Source of the DNA: JBFMCC01 sp037445635
Lineage (GTDB): Bacteria; Chloroflexota; Anaerolineae; Anaerolineales; Villigracilaceae
Direction of reading: 5' to 3'
Assembly: GCA_037445635.1 (NCBI GenBank)
Contig: JBBIKC010000001.1
Location: forward strand, 62,001 to 126,000
DNA: 64,000 nucleotides
How positions within the stretch are numbered: position 1 is the first letter of the stretch; each line of letters starts with the position of its first letter. Shown piece by piece: positions 42,636 through 50,586 of this stretch. A program made the position numbers and the translations under genes. Below the pieces are notes generated by a model. It saw nothing but the letters and a program-made list of their open reading frames with translations, did no database searches and was not told the origin of the DNA.

Positions 42636-44096
42636 CTAGATTCTTCTCACGTCGTGCGAGCCGCTTTCGCGCACGCCGGCCGAGGTTATCTCAATAAACT
42701 CTGCGTTCTCCTGCAACTCCCTGATGTTGCGCGCGCCCCCATAACTCAAGCCTGAGCGCAGGCCGCCGATCAATTGGTGCAACACCTCGCCCAGGGTGCC
42801 GCGATACGGCACCACCGCCTCGACCCCCTCCGGCACGACCTTTGCCCAGTCTTCCGCGTCTTCAGCGCTTTCGTCTTCACCGCGCTCGGCCGCGCGGCGT
42901 CCAATCGCCGCGCCCAGCGAGGCCATGCCGCGCACCACTTTTACTTTCTGGCCATCGCGAATCACCGGCGCGCCGGGCGCCTCGTCGGTCCCCGCAAAGA
43001 GTCCTCCGATCATCACGGTCTCTGCGCCCGCGGCCAGCGCCTTGACCAGATCCCCGGCCGTTTTGATTCCACCGTCCGCAATGATGGGAACGTCGCGCCC
43101 CGACTCACGCACACCCTCCGCCGAATCCATGATCGCGGTCAACTGCGGGACCCCGAACCCGGTCACGATGCGCGTCGTGCAAATGGATCCCGGGCCGATT
43201 CCCACCTTGACGGCGTTGGCCCCGGCCTCGGCCAGGTCCCGCGCCCCTTCGCGGCTGGCAACATTGCCTGCCACGATCTGCGCCTGCGGGAACCGCTTGC
43301 GAAGATCTTTCACCATGTTAATACAGTGATCCGCGTGACCGTGGGCGATATCCACCACAAGCAGGTCCGCGCCCGCCTCGAGCAAAGCAGCGGCGCGTTC
43401 CGTTTCACTGGCTGTTACCCCAATCGCCGCGCCGACAAGCAGGCGTCCTTTTTCATCGAGCGAGGCATCTGGATTCTGCTGAGGCTTGACAACATCCTGC
43501 GCTGTGATCAGCCCTTTCACATTTCCCTGCTCATCAACGACAGGCAATTTCTCGATCCGATGCCGATACAGGATCTCGCGCGCTTCTTCAAGGGTGATGC
43601 CAACCTTCGCCGTAATCAGATTGTCGAGGCCTGTCATGGCCTGCCTGACCTGCGTAACGGAATCGGGTACCAGAAGTACATCGCGCTGAGTCAGGATTCC
43701 CGCCAGTTTGCCGTTTTTGTCCACCACGATTAATCCGCCGACCGAGTGACTGATCATCATTTGCCTTGCTTCCGCCAGCGGGGCATCCATTTCGATCGAA
43801 TAGGGCAATTCAACCATGAAGCCCTGTGCGCGCTTTACCTGTTTCACATGCTTCACCTGCTGGTCAACCGTCATGAAGCGATGCAGGATGCCTATTCCCC
43901 CATTCCGTGCGATGGCAATCGCCATGCCCGCTTCAGTGACGGTATCCATATTCGCGCTGACGATGGGAATATGTAACCTGAATTTATCGGTCAGGCGCGT
44001 GGAGGTATCCACATCCTTGCGGGATCGAATCGGCGAGCGATGCGGGATAAGCAGGACATCATCGAAAGTCAGGCCTTTGGTTGGGCGAAGTTTCAT
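42636..44096 (-). CDS. guaB: Inosine-5'-monophosphate dehydrogenase
   Basis: GuaB oxidises IMP to XMP with NAD, the rate-limiting step to GMP. The 486-residue protein has the usual barrel interrupted by a CBS pair at about 95-205 (HSVGGLIVVD, RIEKLPVVDE). The active-site loop is GPGSICTTRI with catalytic C306. The phosphate-binding DGGIKTAGD and the flap region GMASLGA follow. Length matches the family. The 217-bp interval upstream (44097-44313) is A-rich on the coding strand and has no ribosome site, so initiation may be leaderless or unusual; I see no known riboswitch there. Confidence 0.96.
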   Translation of the reverse strand: MKLRPTKGLTFDDVLLIPHRSPIRSRKDVDTSTRLTDKFRLHIPIVSANMDTVTEAGMAIAIARNGGIGILHRFMTVDQQVKHVKQVKRAQGFMVELPYSIEMDAPLAEARQMMISHSVGGLIVVDKNGKLAGILTQRDVLLVPDSVTQVRQAMTGLDNLITAKVGITLEEAREILYRHRIEKLPVVDEQGNVKGLITAQDVVKPQQNPDASLDEKGRLLVGAAIGVTASETERAAALLEAGADLLVVDIAHGHADHCINMVKDLRKRFPQAQIVAGNVASREGARDLAEAGANAVKVGIGPGSICTTRIVTGFGVPQLTAIMDSAEGVRESGRDVPIIADGGIKTAGDLVKALAAGAETVMIGGLFAGTDEAPGAPVIRDGQKVKVVRGMASLGAAIGRRAAERGEDESAEDAEDWAKVVPEGVEAVVPYRGTLGEVLHQLIGGLRSGLSYGGARNIRELQENAEFIEITSAGVRESGSHDVRRI

Positions 44097-44313
44097 GGGC
44101 GTGTTTTTGATTTGGTTTTTTTGGGATTTTACTTTAGTTTTCTTTTATTGGGGTTTATTTGTTGGATAATATTGGCTACGCGAAGTCTGGCTATTGACTT
44201 TAACCGAACGACAAGACCGTTTCGGCGCGGCGGCCCAAGATGGAGACCCATTGGGCAATACGCGATAAAACATGATGGCCCTCTGTTTTGTTTTTTCAGG
44301 GCCGCGTAAGTTG

Positions 44314-46425
44314 TCACCTCCCCCTCAGCAACCTCGACGAATTCAATAAAATCCCCACATCGGGCAATGACTGCAGCGCCGCAGCGAAAATGGGCGGAAG
44401 GAATCCGAGCGCGGCCATCGAAAGGCCAAACGCGTTATATAGCAACGTGAAGCCGATATTGCCCTTCACCACGCGCAGAGTCCGCTGGGCGATACGCAGC
44501 GCCTCCGGCACGAGCGACCAATCGGCGCGCAGCAACGCGATATGCCCCGCCTCCACAGCAATGTCTGTGCCGCCATTCATGGCGATGCCCACATCCGCCT
44601 GCGCCAGCGCGGGCGCGTCGTTCACGCCGTCGCCCACCATCACCACCATCCGCCCCTCGCGCTGATAAGTTTTCACCACCGCGATTTTATCTTCGGGCAA
44701 AAGGCTGGCGCGAAAATCCACACCCAGACCTTTCGCAAGCGTAGACGCGGTCCGTCCGTTGTCACCCGTCAGCAGTTCGATTTTTTTGATCCCCAATTTT
44801 CGCATCTCATTCAGCGCGGCGGGGACATCCTCGCGCAGCGTATCCGCCGCGGCCAGCACTCCCGCGAGCGCGCCGTCCACCTCCACGAACAATAACGTCT
44901 TTCCCTCCGACTCTAATTTTGCGACGACCGCCTCTCCAACCATCCGACCATCCGACCGCCCGACCATTCGACTGCCGACATGACGCGCGCTCCCGACCTT
45001 CACGCTTCTTCCCTGAACCCGGGCGCGCACGCCGAACCCCGCGGCGGACTCAAACTCGGACGCGTCGTCCACGCGCAAGCCGCGCTGTTTCGCCTCCGCG
45101 CGCACCGCGCGCGCCAGCGGATGCTCGGAATACTTCTCCGCGCTCGCGGCCAATGCCAGCAATTGATTCTCGTCCACGCCGTTCAGCGCGACCACATCCG
45201 TGATGCGCGGCTGGCCAAGGGTGAGCGTCCCCGTTTTATCGAGCAGCAACACGTCCGCCTTCGATAAAGCTTCGAGATACTTCCCGCCTTTGATGAGCAG
45301 TCCGCGTTTGGCCGCCGCGCCGACGGAGGCGAGCATGGCAATCGGCGTCGCCAACGCGAAGGCGCAGGAGCAGGCGACGACCAACACAGCCGCAGTCGCC
45401 AGCGGGTCGCGGCGGATGATGAACGTCAGCAGGGCGATGCCTGCCACGACAGGCATGTACCAGTAGGAAAATTTGTCCGCGATGCGCTGCACGTCGGCTC
45501 GGTTGGATTCGGCCTCCTCCACCAGTTTGACGACGCGGCCGAAGGCCGTGTCCGCGCCGAGATGCGTGACGCGGACGCGGATGCTCCCCGATTTGACCAT
45601 GGTCGCCGCGAAGACCTTGTCGCCGACGGTCACATCCACAGGCATGGATTCGCCCGTGATGGCGGATTGGTCCACGGACGACATACCGCTGACGACCTCA
45701 CCATCAACTGGAATCTTCTCGCCGGGCCGCACCACCACGATTTCATCCTTCGTCAATGTTGTAACGGGAATCTCAATTTCGACTCCGCCGCGTTCCACGC
45801 GGGCGGCTCGCGGGGTGAGGGCGGTTAGGTCTTTCACGGCGCGGCGGGCCCGCTCGGTGGTGAATTTTTCGGTGTAATCGCCCACGCGCATGAAGAAGAC
45901 CACCAGCGCGGCGGTGACCCACTCGCCGATGACCGACGCGGCGATCACACCCATCATCATCACCGTATGCGCGATGATCTGGCGCCTCCACGCGGCCTTG
46001 GCTACGTTGACGAACACAGGCCATCCAAACGCCAGCACGAGCGCGAGGCCAAGCGGCCACGGAATCTTGTCGGAGACGGATTCAAAGAGTCCGAGTCCCT
46101 CGCCGACGATGACGATGAAGAGGATGACCGCGAACAAGACGCCCAGGATCGTGAGGACCTGGCGGGTGAAGGCGCGAGGGTCGAGTCCGCTTTGGGGGGA
46201 TGCTCCCGCTTCAGGTCCAGAAGGAACCGAGTAGCCCGCCGCAGAGACCGCGGCGCGGATATCCGTCATCGCCACCTGCGCGGGGTCGAGTCGCACGATG
46301 GCTTTTTCCGATGCGAGAAAGACATCCACTTTATCCACGCCGGGCAGGGATGAAATGGCCTTGTGGACATGCTCGGTGCATTCGGCGCAGTCCATGCCGC
46401 GGACGGGGATTTCGAGAGTTTGCAT
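44314..46425 (-). CDS. P1B-type metal-transporting ATPase with variant CSC motif
   Basis: A 703-residue heavy-metal ATPase of the inner membrane. An N-terminal metal-binding domain has GMDCAEC (C13, C16). The actuator TGES, phosphorylation site DKTGT (D396), SEHPLA (HP motif) and GDGVNDAP are all present. The ion-binding motif in helix 6 is C352-S353-C354 (ACSCAFALATP) instead of CPC. Helix 7 carries LLYNAFG as in copper pumps, while helix 8 has LPDVGILLN with an Asp as in zinc/cadmium pumps, so metal choice is unclear. A short Arg/Gly/Met-rich repeat lies in the nucleotide domain. Its neighbour is a CmtR-like sensor transcribed in the same direction, which supports efflux of a soft divalent metal such as Cd or Pb. 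Confidence 0.9.
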   Translation of the reverse strand: MQTLEIPVRGMDCAECTEHVHKAISSLPGVDKVDVFLASEKAIVRLDPAQVAMTDIRAAVSAAGYSVPSGPEAGASPQSGLDPRAFTRQVLTILGVLFAVILFIVIVGEGLGLFESVSDKIPWPLGLALVLAFGWPVFVNVAKAAWRRQIIAHTVMMMGVIAASVIGEWVTAALVVFFMRVGDYTEKFTTERARRAVKDLTALTPRAARVERGGVEIEIPVTTLTKDEIVVVRPGEKIPVDGEVVSGMSSVDQSAITGESMPVDVTVGDKVFAATMVKSGSIRVRVTHLGADTAFGRVVKLVEEAESNRADVQRIADKFSYWYMPVVAGIALLTFIIRRDPLATAAVLVVACSCAFALATPIAMLASVGAAAKRGLLIKGGKYLEALSKADVLLLDKTGTLTLGQPRITDVVALNGVDENQLLALAASAEKYSEHPLARAVRAEAKQRGLRVDDASEFESAAGFGVRARVQGRSVKVGSARHVGSRMVGRSDGRMVGEAVVAKLESEGKTLLFVEVDGALAGVLAAADTLREDVPAALNEMRKLGIKKIELLTGDNGRTASTLAKGLGVDFRASLLPEDKIAVVKTYQREGRMVVMVGDGVNDAPALAQADVGIAMNGGTDIAVEAGHIALLRADWSLVPEALRIAQRTLRVVKGNIGFTLLYNAFGLSMAALGFLPPIFAAALQSLPDVGILLNSSRLLRGR

Positions 46426-46435
46426 GATCCTAGTT

Positions 46436-46511
46436 TGTCATTGCGAGCGAAGCAATCCTCGCGTCATTGAGGAGATGACTTCGGGCGGTCATACACGCCC
46501 CCGCAATGACA
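46436..46511. repeat. Dispersed palindromic repeat, copy 2
   Basis: Starts TGTCATTGCGAGCGAAGCAATCC and ends CGCAATGACA, with GGAGATGACTTCG inside; same family as 19098-19184. It fills the gap between the sensor gene and the ATPase gene. Confidence 0.8.
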
Positions 46512-46520
46512 GACTCCTTT

Positions 46521-46850
46521 TTATTTTAAGTGAATGCACTCATATACGCCGCGCGCAACATCCGTCAGCAATTCATCGGCAAGGGCAAGCAGCTGTTCGA
46601 CGCGCGGATCGCTGAGACGGTAGCGGACGTAACGCCCCACCTGCTCGGCCGCGACCAGGCCGCAACCGCGCAGACAGGCCAGGTGGTTGGAGATATTGCT
46701 CTGGCTAAGGCCCGTCGCCTCGACAATTTCGGTCACGGTCATCTCACCGCCGCGCAGAGTCTCCATGATCGAGAGGCGCGAGGGATCCGCAAAGCCGCGA
46801 AAGAGCCTGGCTTGCAGGGCAATCGAGGTCGGGTTGGCGGTAAGCAGCAT
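46521..46850 (-). CDS. ArsR/SmtB-family metal sensor, CmtR-like
   Basis: A 109-residue winged-helix repressor. The recognition helix region reads SQSNISNHLACLRGCGLV; the CxxxC pair here matches in position and context the Cd/Pb-binding cysteines of mycobacterial CmtR, and a third cysteine lies near the C-terminus (YECIHLK) where CmtR has its third ligand. It probably represses itself and the downstream P1B ATPase until Cd or Pb binds. The start is ATG 46850, with AGGTGAGA upstream; the frame continues to 46946 but that part runs through promoter and repeat DNA. TATAAT at 46892-46887 and a TATCA-N8-TGATA operator lie before it. Confidence 0.88.
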   Translation of the reverse strand: MLLTANPTSIALQARLFRGFADPSRLSIMETLRGGEMTVTEIVEATGLSQSNISNHLACLRGCGLVAAEQVGRYVRYRLSDPRVEQLLALADELLTDVARGVYECIHLK

Positions 46851-46867
46851 CTTCTCACCTATTATCG

Positions 46868-46885
46868 TATCAGCATACAATGATA
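46868..46885 (-). promoter_or_regulatory. Candidate operator of the metal sensor
   Basis: TATCA-N8-TGATA, an imperfect dyad between the -10 box (TATAAT, 46892-46887) and the ribosome site, where a bound ArsR-family repressor would block transcription. Confidence 0.5.
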
Positions 46886-46896
46886 TATTATAACAC

Positions 46897-46942
46897 TGCT
46901 CTGTTGCAAACACCTTCAGAGTCCGTCGCTGCGAGCGGAGCG
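46897..46942. repeat. 46-bp repeat shared in inverted orientation with 57680-57725
   Basis: TGCTCTGTTGCAAACACCTT... to GCGAGCGGAGCG matches the complement of 57680-57725 at 44 of 46 positions. The following 46943-47081 holds a further GC-rich palindrome (GCACCGCG/CGCGGTGC) and no gene. Confidence 0.85.
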
Positions 46943-47081
46943 ACACTTGCGCCGCACCGCGTTCGGCGCGGTGCAGGTGAGCAACAAACGAAGCCTTCCC
47001 GACTTCGGCGGTTTTCGTTTGCTGGCAGTTTGCCGGAGACCCCTGAAGCGGAGACCTGGAATCTTCCTCTCCGGCGGCCCG

Positions 47082-50000
47082 CTAGGACTTCACCAGCCCC
47101 ACCGTCATCGTTTCGCCGTCGAACTCATCCTCAACCTTCGCGGCGTCTTTCGGCGCGGCCGCGAATTTCAACTCGACCGTCAGTGTTTCAGCGGTGATGT
47201 AATCGCGGTGCTCTTCGATGGCAGATTTCAATCCAGCGCTGGCCGCGACGAACAATTTGATTCGGTCGGCCACATCCAGTTCGGCGGACTTGCGCAGGTC
47301 CTGCACGCGGCGGACGAACTCGCGGGCGAGGCCCTCGCGGACCAGTTCGGGCGTCAACTCGGTGACCAGCGCGGCGACGTACGCGCCCTCCTCGGCCACC
47401 GCGAATCCCGACTTTGCCTGCGCTTTGACTTCCACCTCGTCGCCAAGCACTTCGAACGCCTCGCCCCCCGCGCTGACTTTGAGCGGGTCTCCGCTTAACA
47501 GAGTGCGCGCCGCGGCTTCGGCGTCCATGGCAAGGATCGCCTTCTGGATGGCGGGGAACTTATTGCCATATTTCTGCCCCAATTGCTTTGGCAGCGGCTT
47601 GACCGTGTGCGCGACCGCTTCCGTGCTGGCGTCCAGCAGGCGCACCTTCTTCACGTTGAGTTCGTCCGCGATCAAATCGGCAAAGGTCTCGACCGCGCCG
47701 CGCTCGGTTGTGTTGCCCACAGAGAACGCGGCCTGCGCCAGCGGCTGGCGGACTTTGCGATTCGCCCGCTGGCGCGCCGAGTGTCCCAGCGAGACGAGTT
47801 TCATCACAAGCGCCATATCGCGGTTCAGCGACTCGTCAATGCGCGCCGAGTCGACTTCGGGCCATCTTGCAAGATGGACGGATTCAGGCGCGGCCGCGTC
47901 CACCTCGCGGACGAGGTTCTGGTACAACTCTTCAGCGAGGAAGGGCATGGCGGGAGCAAGCAGCTTTGCCACAGTGACGAGGGCGGCGTAGAGGGTGGAG
48001 TATGCGGCCTGTTTATCGGAATCCGACTCGGACTTCCAGAAGCGGCGGCGCGAGCGGCGCAGATACCAGGTGGAGAGTTTCTCCACGAAGTCCTGAATCG
48101 GACGCGTGGCGCGCGGCACGTCGTAGTTTTCGTAACCCGCAGTCACTTCGCGGACAAGCACATTCAGTTCCGACAGAAGCCATTTGTCGAGGCTCGAAAG
48201 CGACGACAGCCCCTGTCCCTCGGCGAGGCCGGGCGAGGGAGTCCATTTGTCGAGGTTGGCGTACGTGACAAAGAACGAATAGACGTTCCATAGTGTAAGC
48301 GTGAAGTCTCGCACCACGTAGCTAACCAGCTCCGAAGAGAAGCGGCGCTCCTGCCCCGGCGGCGTGGCGGTGTAGAGATACCAGCGGAAGGCGTCCGCGC
48401 CGTTGACCTTGATCACATCCCACGGGTCCACGATGTTGCCGAGACTCTTGGACATCTTTTTGCCATCGCCGTCCAGGATCAAGCCGAGGCAGATGACATT
48501 CTTGTAGGAGACTGAGTTCATCAACAGCGTGCTGATGGCATGCAGGGAGTAGAACCAGCCGCGCGTCTGATCCACGGCTTCGCAGATGTAATCCGCGGGG
48601 AATTGCTCCTCGAATTTTTGCTGGTTCTCGAAGGGATAATGCCATTGTGCAAAGGGCATTGCGCCCGAATCGAACCAGACGTCAATCAGGTCGGGGACGC
48701 GCTGCATTCTGCCGCCGCATTGTTTGCACGCCCAGGTCACCTCGTCCACATGCGGGCGGTGCAGGTCAAGATCGGACAGGTCGCGGCCTGCCCGCTCGGA
48801 GAGGTCCGCGACAGAACCGATGCATTCGCGGTCTTTGCATTCCTCGCATTCCCAGATGGGAAGCGGCGTGCCCCAGTAACGCTCGCGCGATAAGGCCCAG
48901 TCAATGTTGTTTTCGAGCCAGTTACCGAAGCGGCCTTCCTTGATGTGATCGGGAGTCCAGTTGATGGTGCGGTTAAGCTCGACAAGACGGTCTTTGAACT
49001 GGCTGGTGCGGATGTACCACGCATCGCGCGCGTAATACAGCAGCGGCGTATTGCACCGCCAGCAGAAGGGATATGTGTGCGTATACGACTCGGCGCGGAA
49101 CAGAAGGCCGCGGTCGTCGAGGTCGCGGATGATCATCGGGTCCGCTTCTTTGACGAAGACGCCGCGCCACGGCGTCACTTCGGGGATGAACGTGCCGTCG
49201 GGGAGGACGGTCATCAGCACGGGCAGGTCGAATTCGAGCGCGGCCTGCATATCCTCCGCGCCGAAGGCGGGCGCCATGTGGACGAGTCCCGTGCCGTCTT
49301 CGGTCGTGACGAAATCGCCGAGCACCACGTAATGCGCGGGCTTGTCGGGCGGCAGGAAGGTGAAGAGCGGATGATACTTCTGCCCTTTTAGTTTCCTGCC
49401 CTTGAACGTGTCCACAACTTTCACTTCCTCGCCGCGGAACACTTTTTCGAGCAGCGGCTTGGCGAGGATGAGTTTTTCCTTTTTGCCGTTCATCGCCCGC
49501 TCCACAGCGACATACTCCACATCAGGATGCGCGGCGACTGCGACGTTGCCAGGGAGAGTCCACGGAGTCGTCGTCCAAACCAGCAGCGACGTATCGGGTT
49601 TGTCTACCAGCGGCATACGGACGAAGACCGAGGGGTCGGTCACCTCGTCGTAACCAAGGGCAACCTCATGGTCGGAGAGGGTCGTGCCACAGCGCGGACA
49701 ATACGGCACGACTTTATACCCCTTATAAAGCAGGTCGCGGTCCCAGAAATTCTTCAGGATGTGCCAGACCGACTCGATGTAGTCGTTGGTGAAAGTCACG
49801 TAGGCCGTTTCGAGATCGACCCAAAAGGCAATGCGGTCGGTGAGGCGTTCCCAATCCTGGATGTAATCGAAGGCGGACTTGCGGCATTCCTCATTGAACT
49901 TCGCGACGCCGTAGGCTTCGATGTCCTGCTTGTTCTTGAATCCGTGCCGCTTCTCGACTTCGATCTCCACGGGCAGACCATGCGTGTCCCACCCGCCGCG

Positions 50001-50246
50001 CCGCGAGACATGGTAGCCGCGCATGATCTTGTAACGCGGAAACATATCCTTGAAGGCGCGCGCCAAAACATGGTGGACACCGGGCTTGCCGTTTGCCGTT
50101 GGCGGCCCCTCGTAGAAGACGTATTCAGGCCCGCCCTTGCGCTGTTCGACCGTCTTCTTGAAGATGTCCTCACGCTTCCACATTTTGAGGACGGACTCTT
50201 CCATGGCCGTCACGTCGAGTTTGGGAGAAACTGGTTTGAAGGTCAT
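47082..50246 (-). CDS. ileS: Isoleucine-tRNA ligase
   Basis: IleS charges tRNA-Ile. The 1054-residue protein has the class I HIGH-type motif within GKPGVHHVLAR (about residue 53-63), a CP1 editing domain, and the KMSKS loop DGKKMSKSLGN near residue 600. Its length and the lack of a C-terminal zinc finger place it with the long, eukaryote-like form (IleS2 type), which in known cases is less sensitive to mupirocin. The ATG is preceded by TAGGAGCC. A T-box leader with an isoleucine codon controls it. Confidence 0.96.
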   Translation of the reverse strand: MTFKPVSPKLDVTAMEESVLKMWKREDIFKKTVEQRKGGPEYVFYEGPPTANGKPGVHHVLARAFKDMFPRYKIMRGYHVSRRGGWDTHGLPVEIEVEKRHGFKNKQDIEAYGVAKFNEECRKSAFDYIQDWERLTDRIAFWVDLETAYVTFTNDYIESVWHILKNFWDRDLLYKGYKVVPYCPRCGTTLSDHEVALGYDEVTDPSVFVRMPLVDKPDTSLLVWTTTPWTLPGNVAVAAHPDVEYVAVERAMNGKKEKLILAKPLLEKVFRGEEVKVVDTFKGRKLKGQKYHPLFTFLPPDKPAHYVVLGDFVTTEDGTGLVHMAPAFGAEDMQAALEFDLPVLMTVLPDGTFIPEVTPWRGVFVKEADPMIIRDLDDRGLLFRAESYTHTYPFCWRCNTPLLYYARDAWYIRTSQFKDRLVELNRTINWTPDHIKEGRFGNWLENNIDWALSRERYWGTPLPIWECEECKDRECIGSVADLSERAGRDLSDLDLHRPHVDEVTWACKQCGGRMQRVPDLIDVWFDSGAMPFAQWHYPFENQQKFEEQFPADYICEAVDQTRGWFYSLHAISTLLMNSVSYKNVICLGLILDGDGKKMSKSLGNIVDPWDVIKVNGADAFRWYLYTATPPGQERRFSSELVSYVVRDFTLTLWNVYSFFVTYANLDKWTPSPGLAEGQGLSSLSSLDKWLLSELNVLVREVTAGYENYDVPRATRPIQDFVEKLSTWYLRRSRRRFWKSESDSDKQAAYSTLYAALVTVAKLLAPAMPFLAEELYQNLVREVDAAAPESVHLARWPEVDSARIDESLNRDMALVMKLVSLGHSARQRANRKVRQPLAQAAFSVGNTTERGAVETFADLIADELNVKKVRLLDASTEAVAHTVKPLPKQLGQKYGNKFPAIQKAILAMDAEAAARTLLSGDPLKVSAGGEAFEVLGDEVEVKAQAKSGFAVAEEGAYVAALVTELTPELVREGLAREFVRRVQDLRKSAELDVADRIKLFVAASAGLKSAIEEHRDYITAETLTVELKFAAAPKDAAKVEDEFDGETMTVGLVKS

Positions 50247-50256
50247 TCTGGCTCCT

Positions 50257-50535
50257 AAAAAAGAACTCTCGTCTCAACACAGAGACGAGAGCAATGCTCA
50301 CGCGGTACCACTCTGCTTCCTGCCGGTGAAGACAGGCGCCTATCGAGGACCATCATCCTCGCGCCCTGGTAACGGAGGGCGATTCCGTCTCACCTACTCA
50401 GTACCGCAATCTTTATTTTGCGCTTTTCAGTTCGACGCTCCGGGAGGATTTTCAACCTGTCTGACCGACCCGGCTCGCACCGACCCCGGGCTCGCTTCCG
50501 ATGTTGACAGGTTTACTCGTTCCCATCATTGCGCT
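50257..50535 (-). ncRNA. T-box riboswitch (isoleucine) upstream of ileS
   Basis: The T-box sequence GAGTGGTACCGCG is at 50313-50301. Stem I has the S-turn AGTA on its 5' side and GAAAATCC on its 3' side, placing specifier codon ATC (Ile) opposite. A terminator, CTCTCGTCTC/GAGACGAGAG plus TTCTTTTTT, ends at about 50257. Uncharged tRNA-Ile would favour the antiterminator and ileS expression. This explains the 340-bp interval 50247-50586. Confidence 0.93.
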
Positions 50536-50543
50536 TGCTGCAA

Positions 50544-50572
50544 ATTATGCCACAATTGCAAACGAGCGTCAA
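50544..50572 (-). promoter_or_regulatory. Promoter of the ileS T-box leader
   Basis: TTGACG (50572-50567) and CATAAT (50549-50544) with a 17-nt spacer, directly above the start of stem I. Confidence 0.75.
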
Positions 50573-50586
50573 TGAAAGTCGCGGGC

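Noticed and set aside
44097..44313. Possible purine riboswitch or 62-codon basic frame before guaB
   Set aside because: The purine aptamer core is absent, and the frame is a low-complexity A-rich read with no conserved-looking core.
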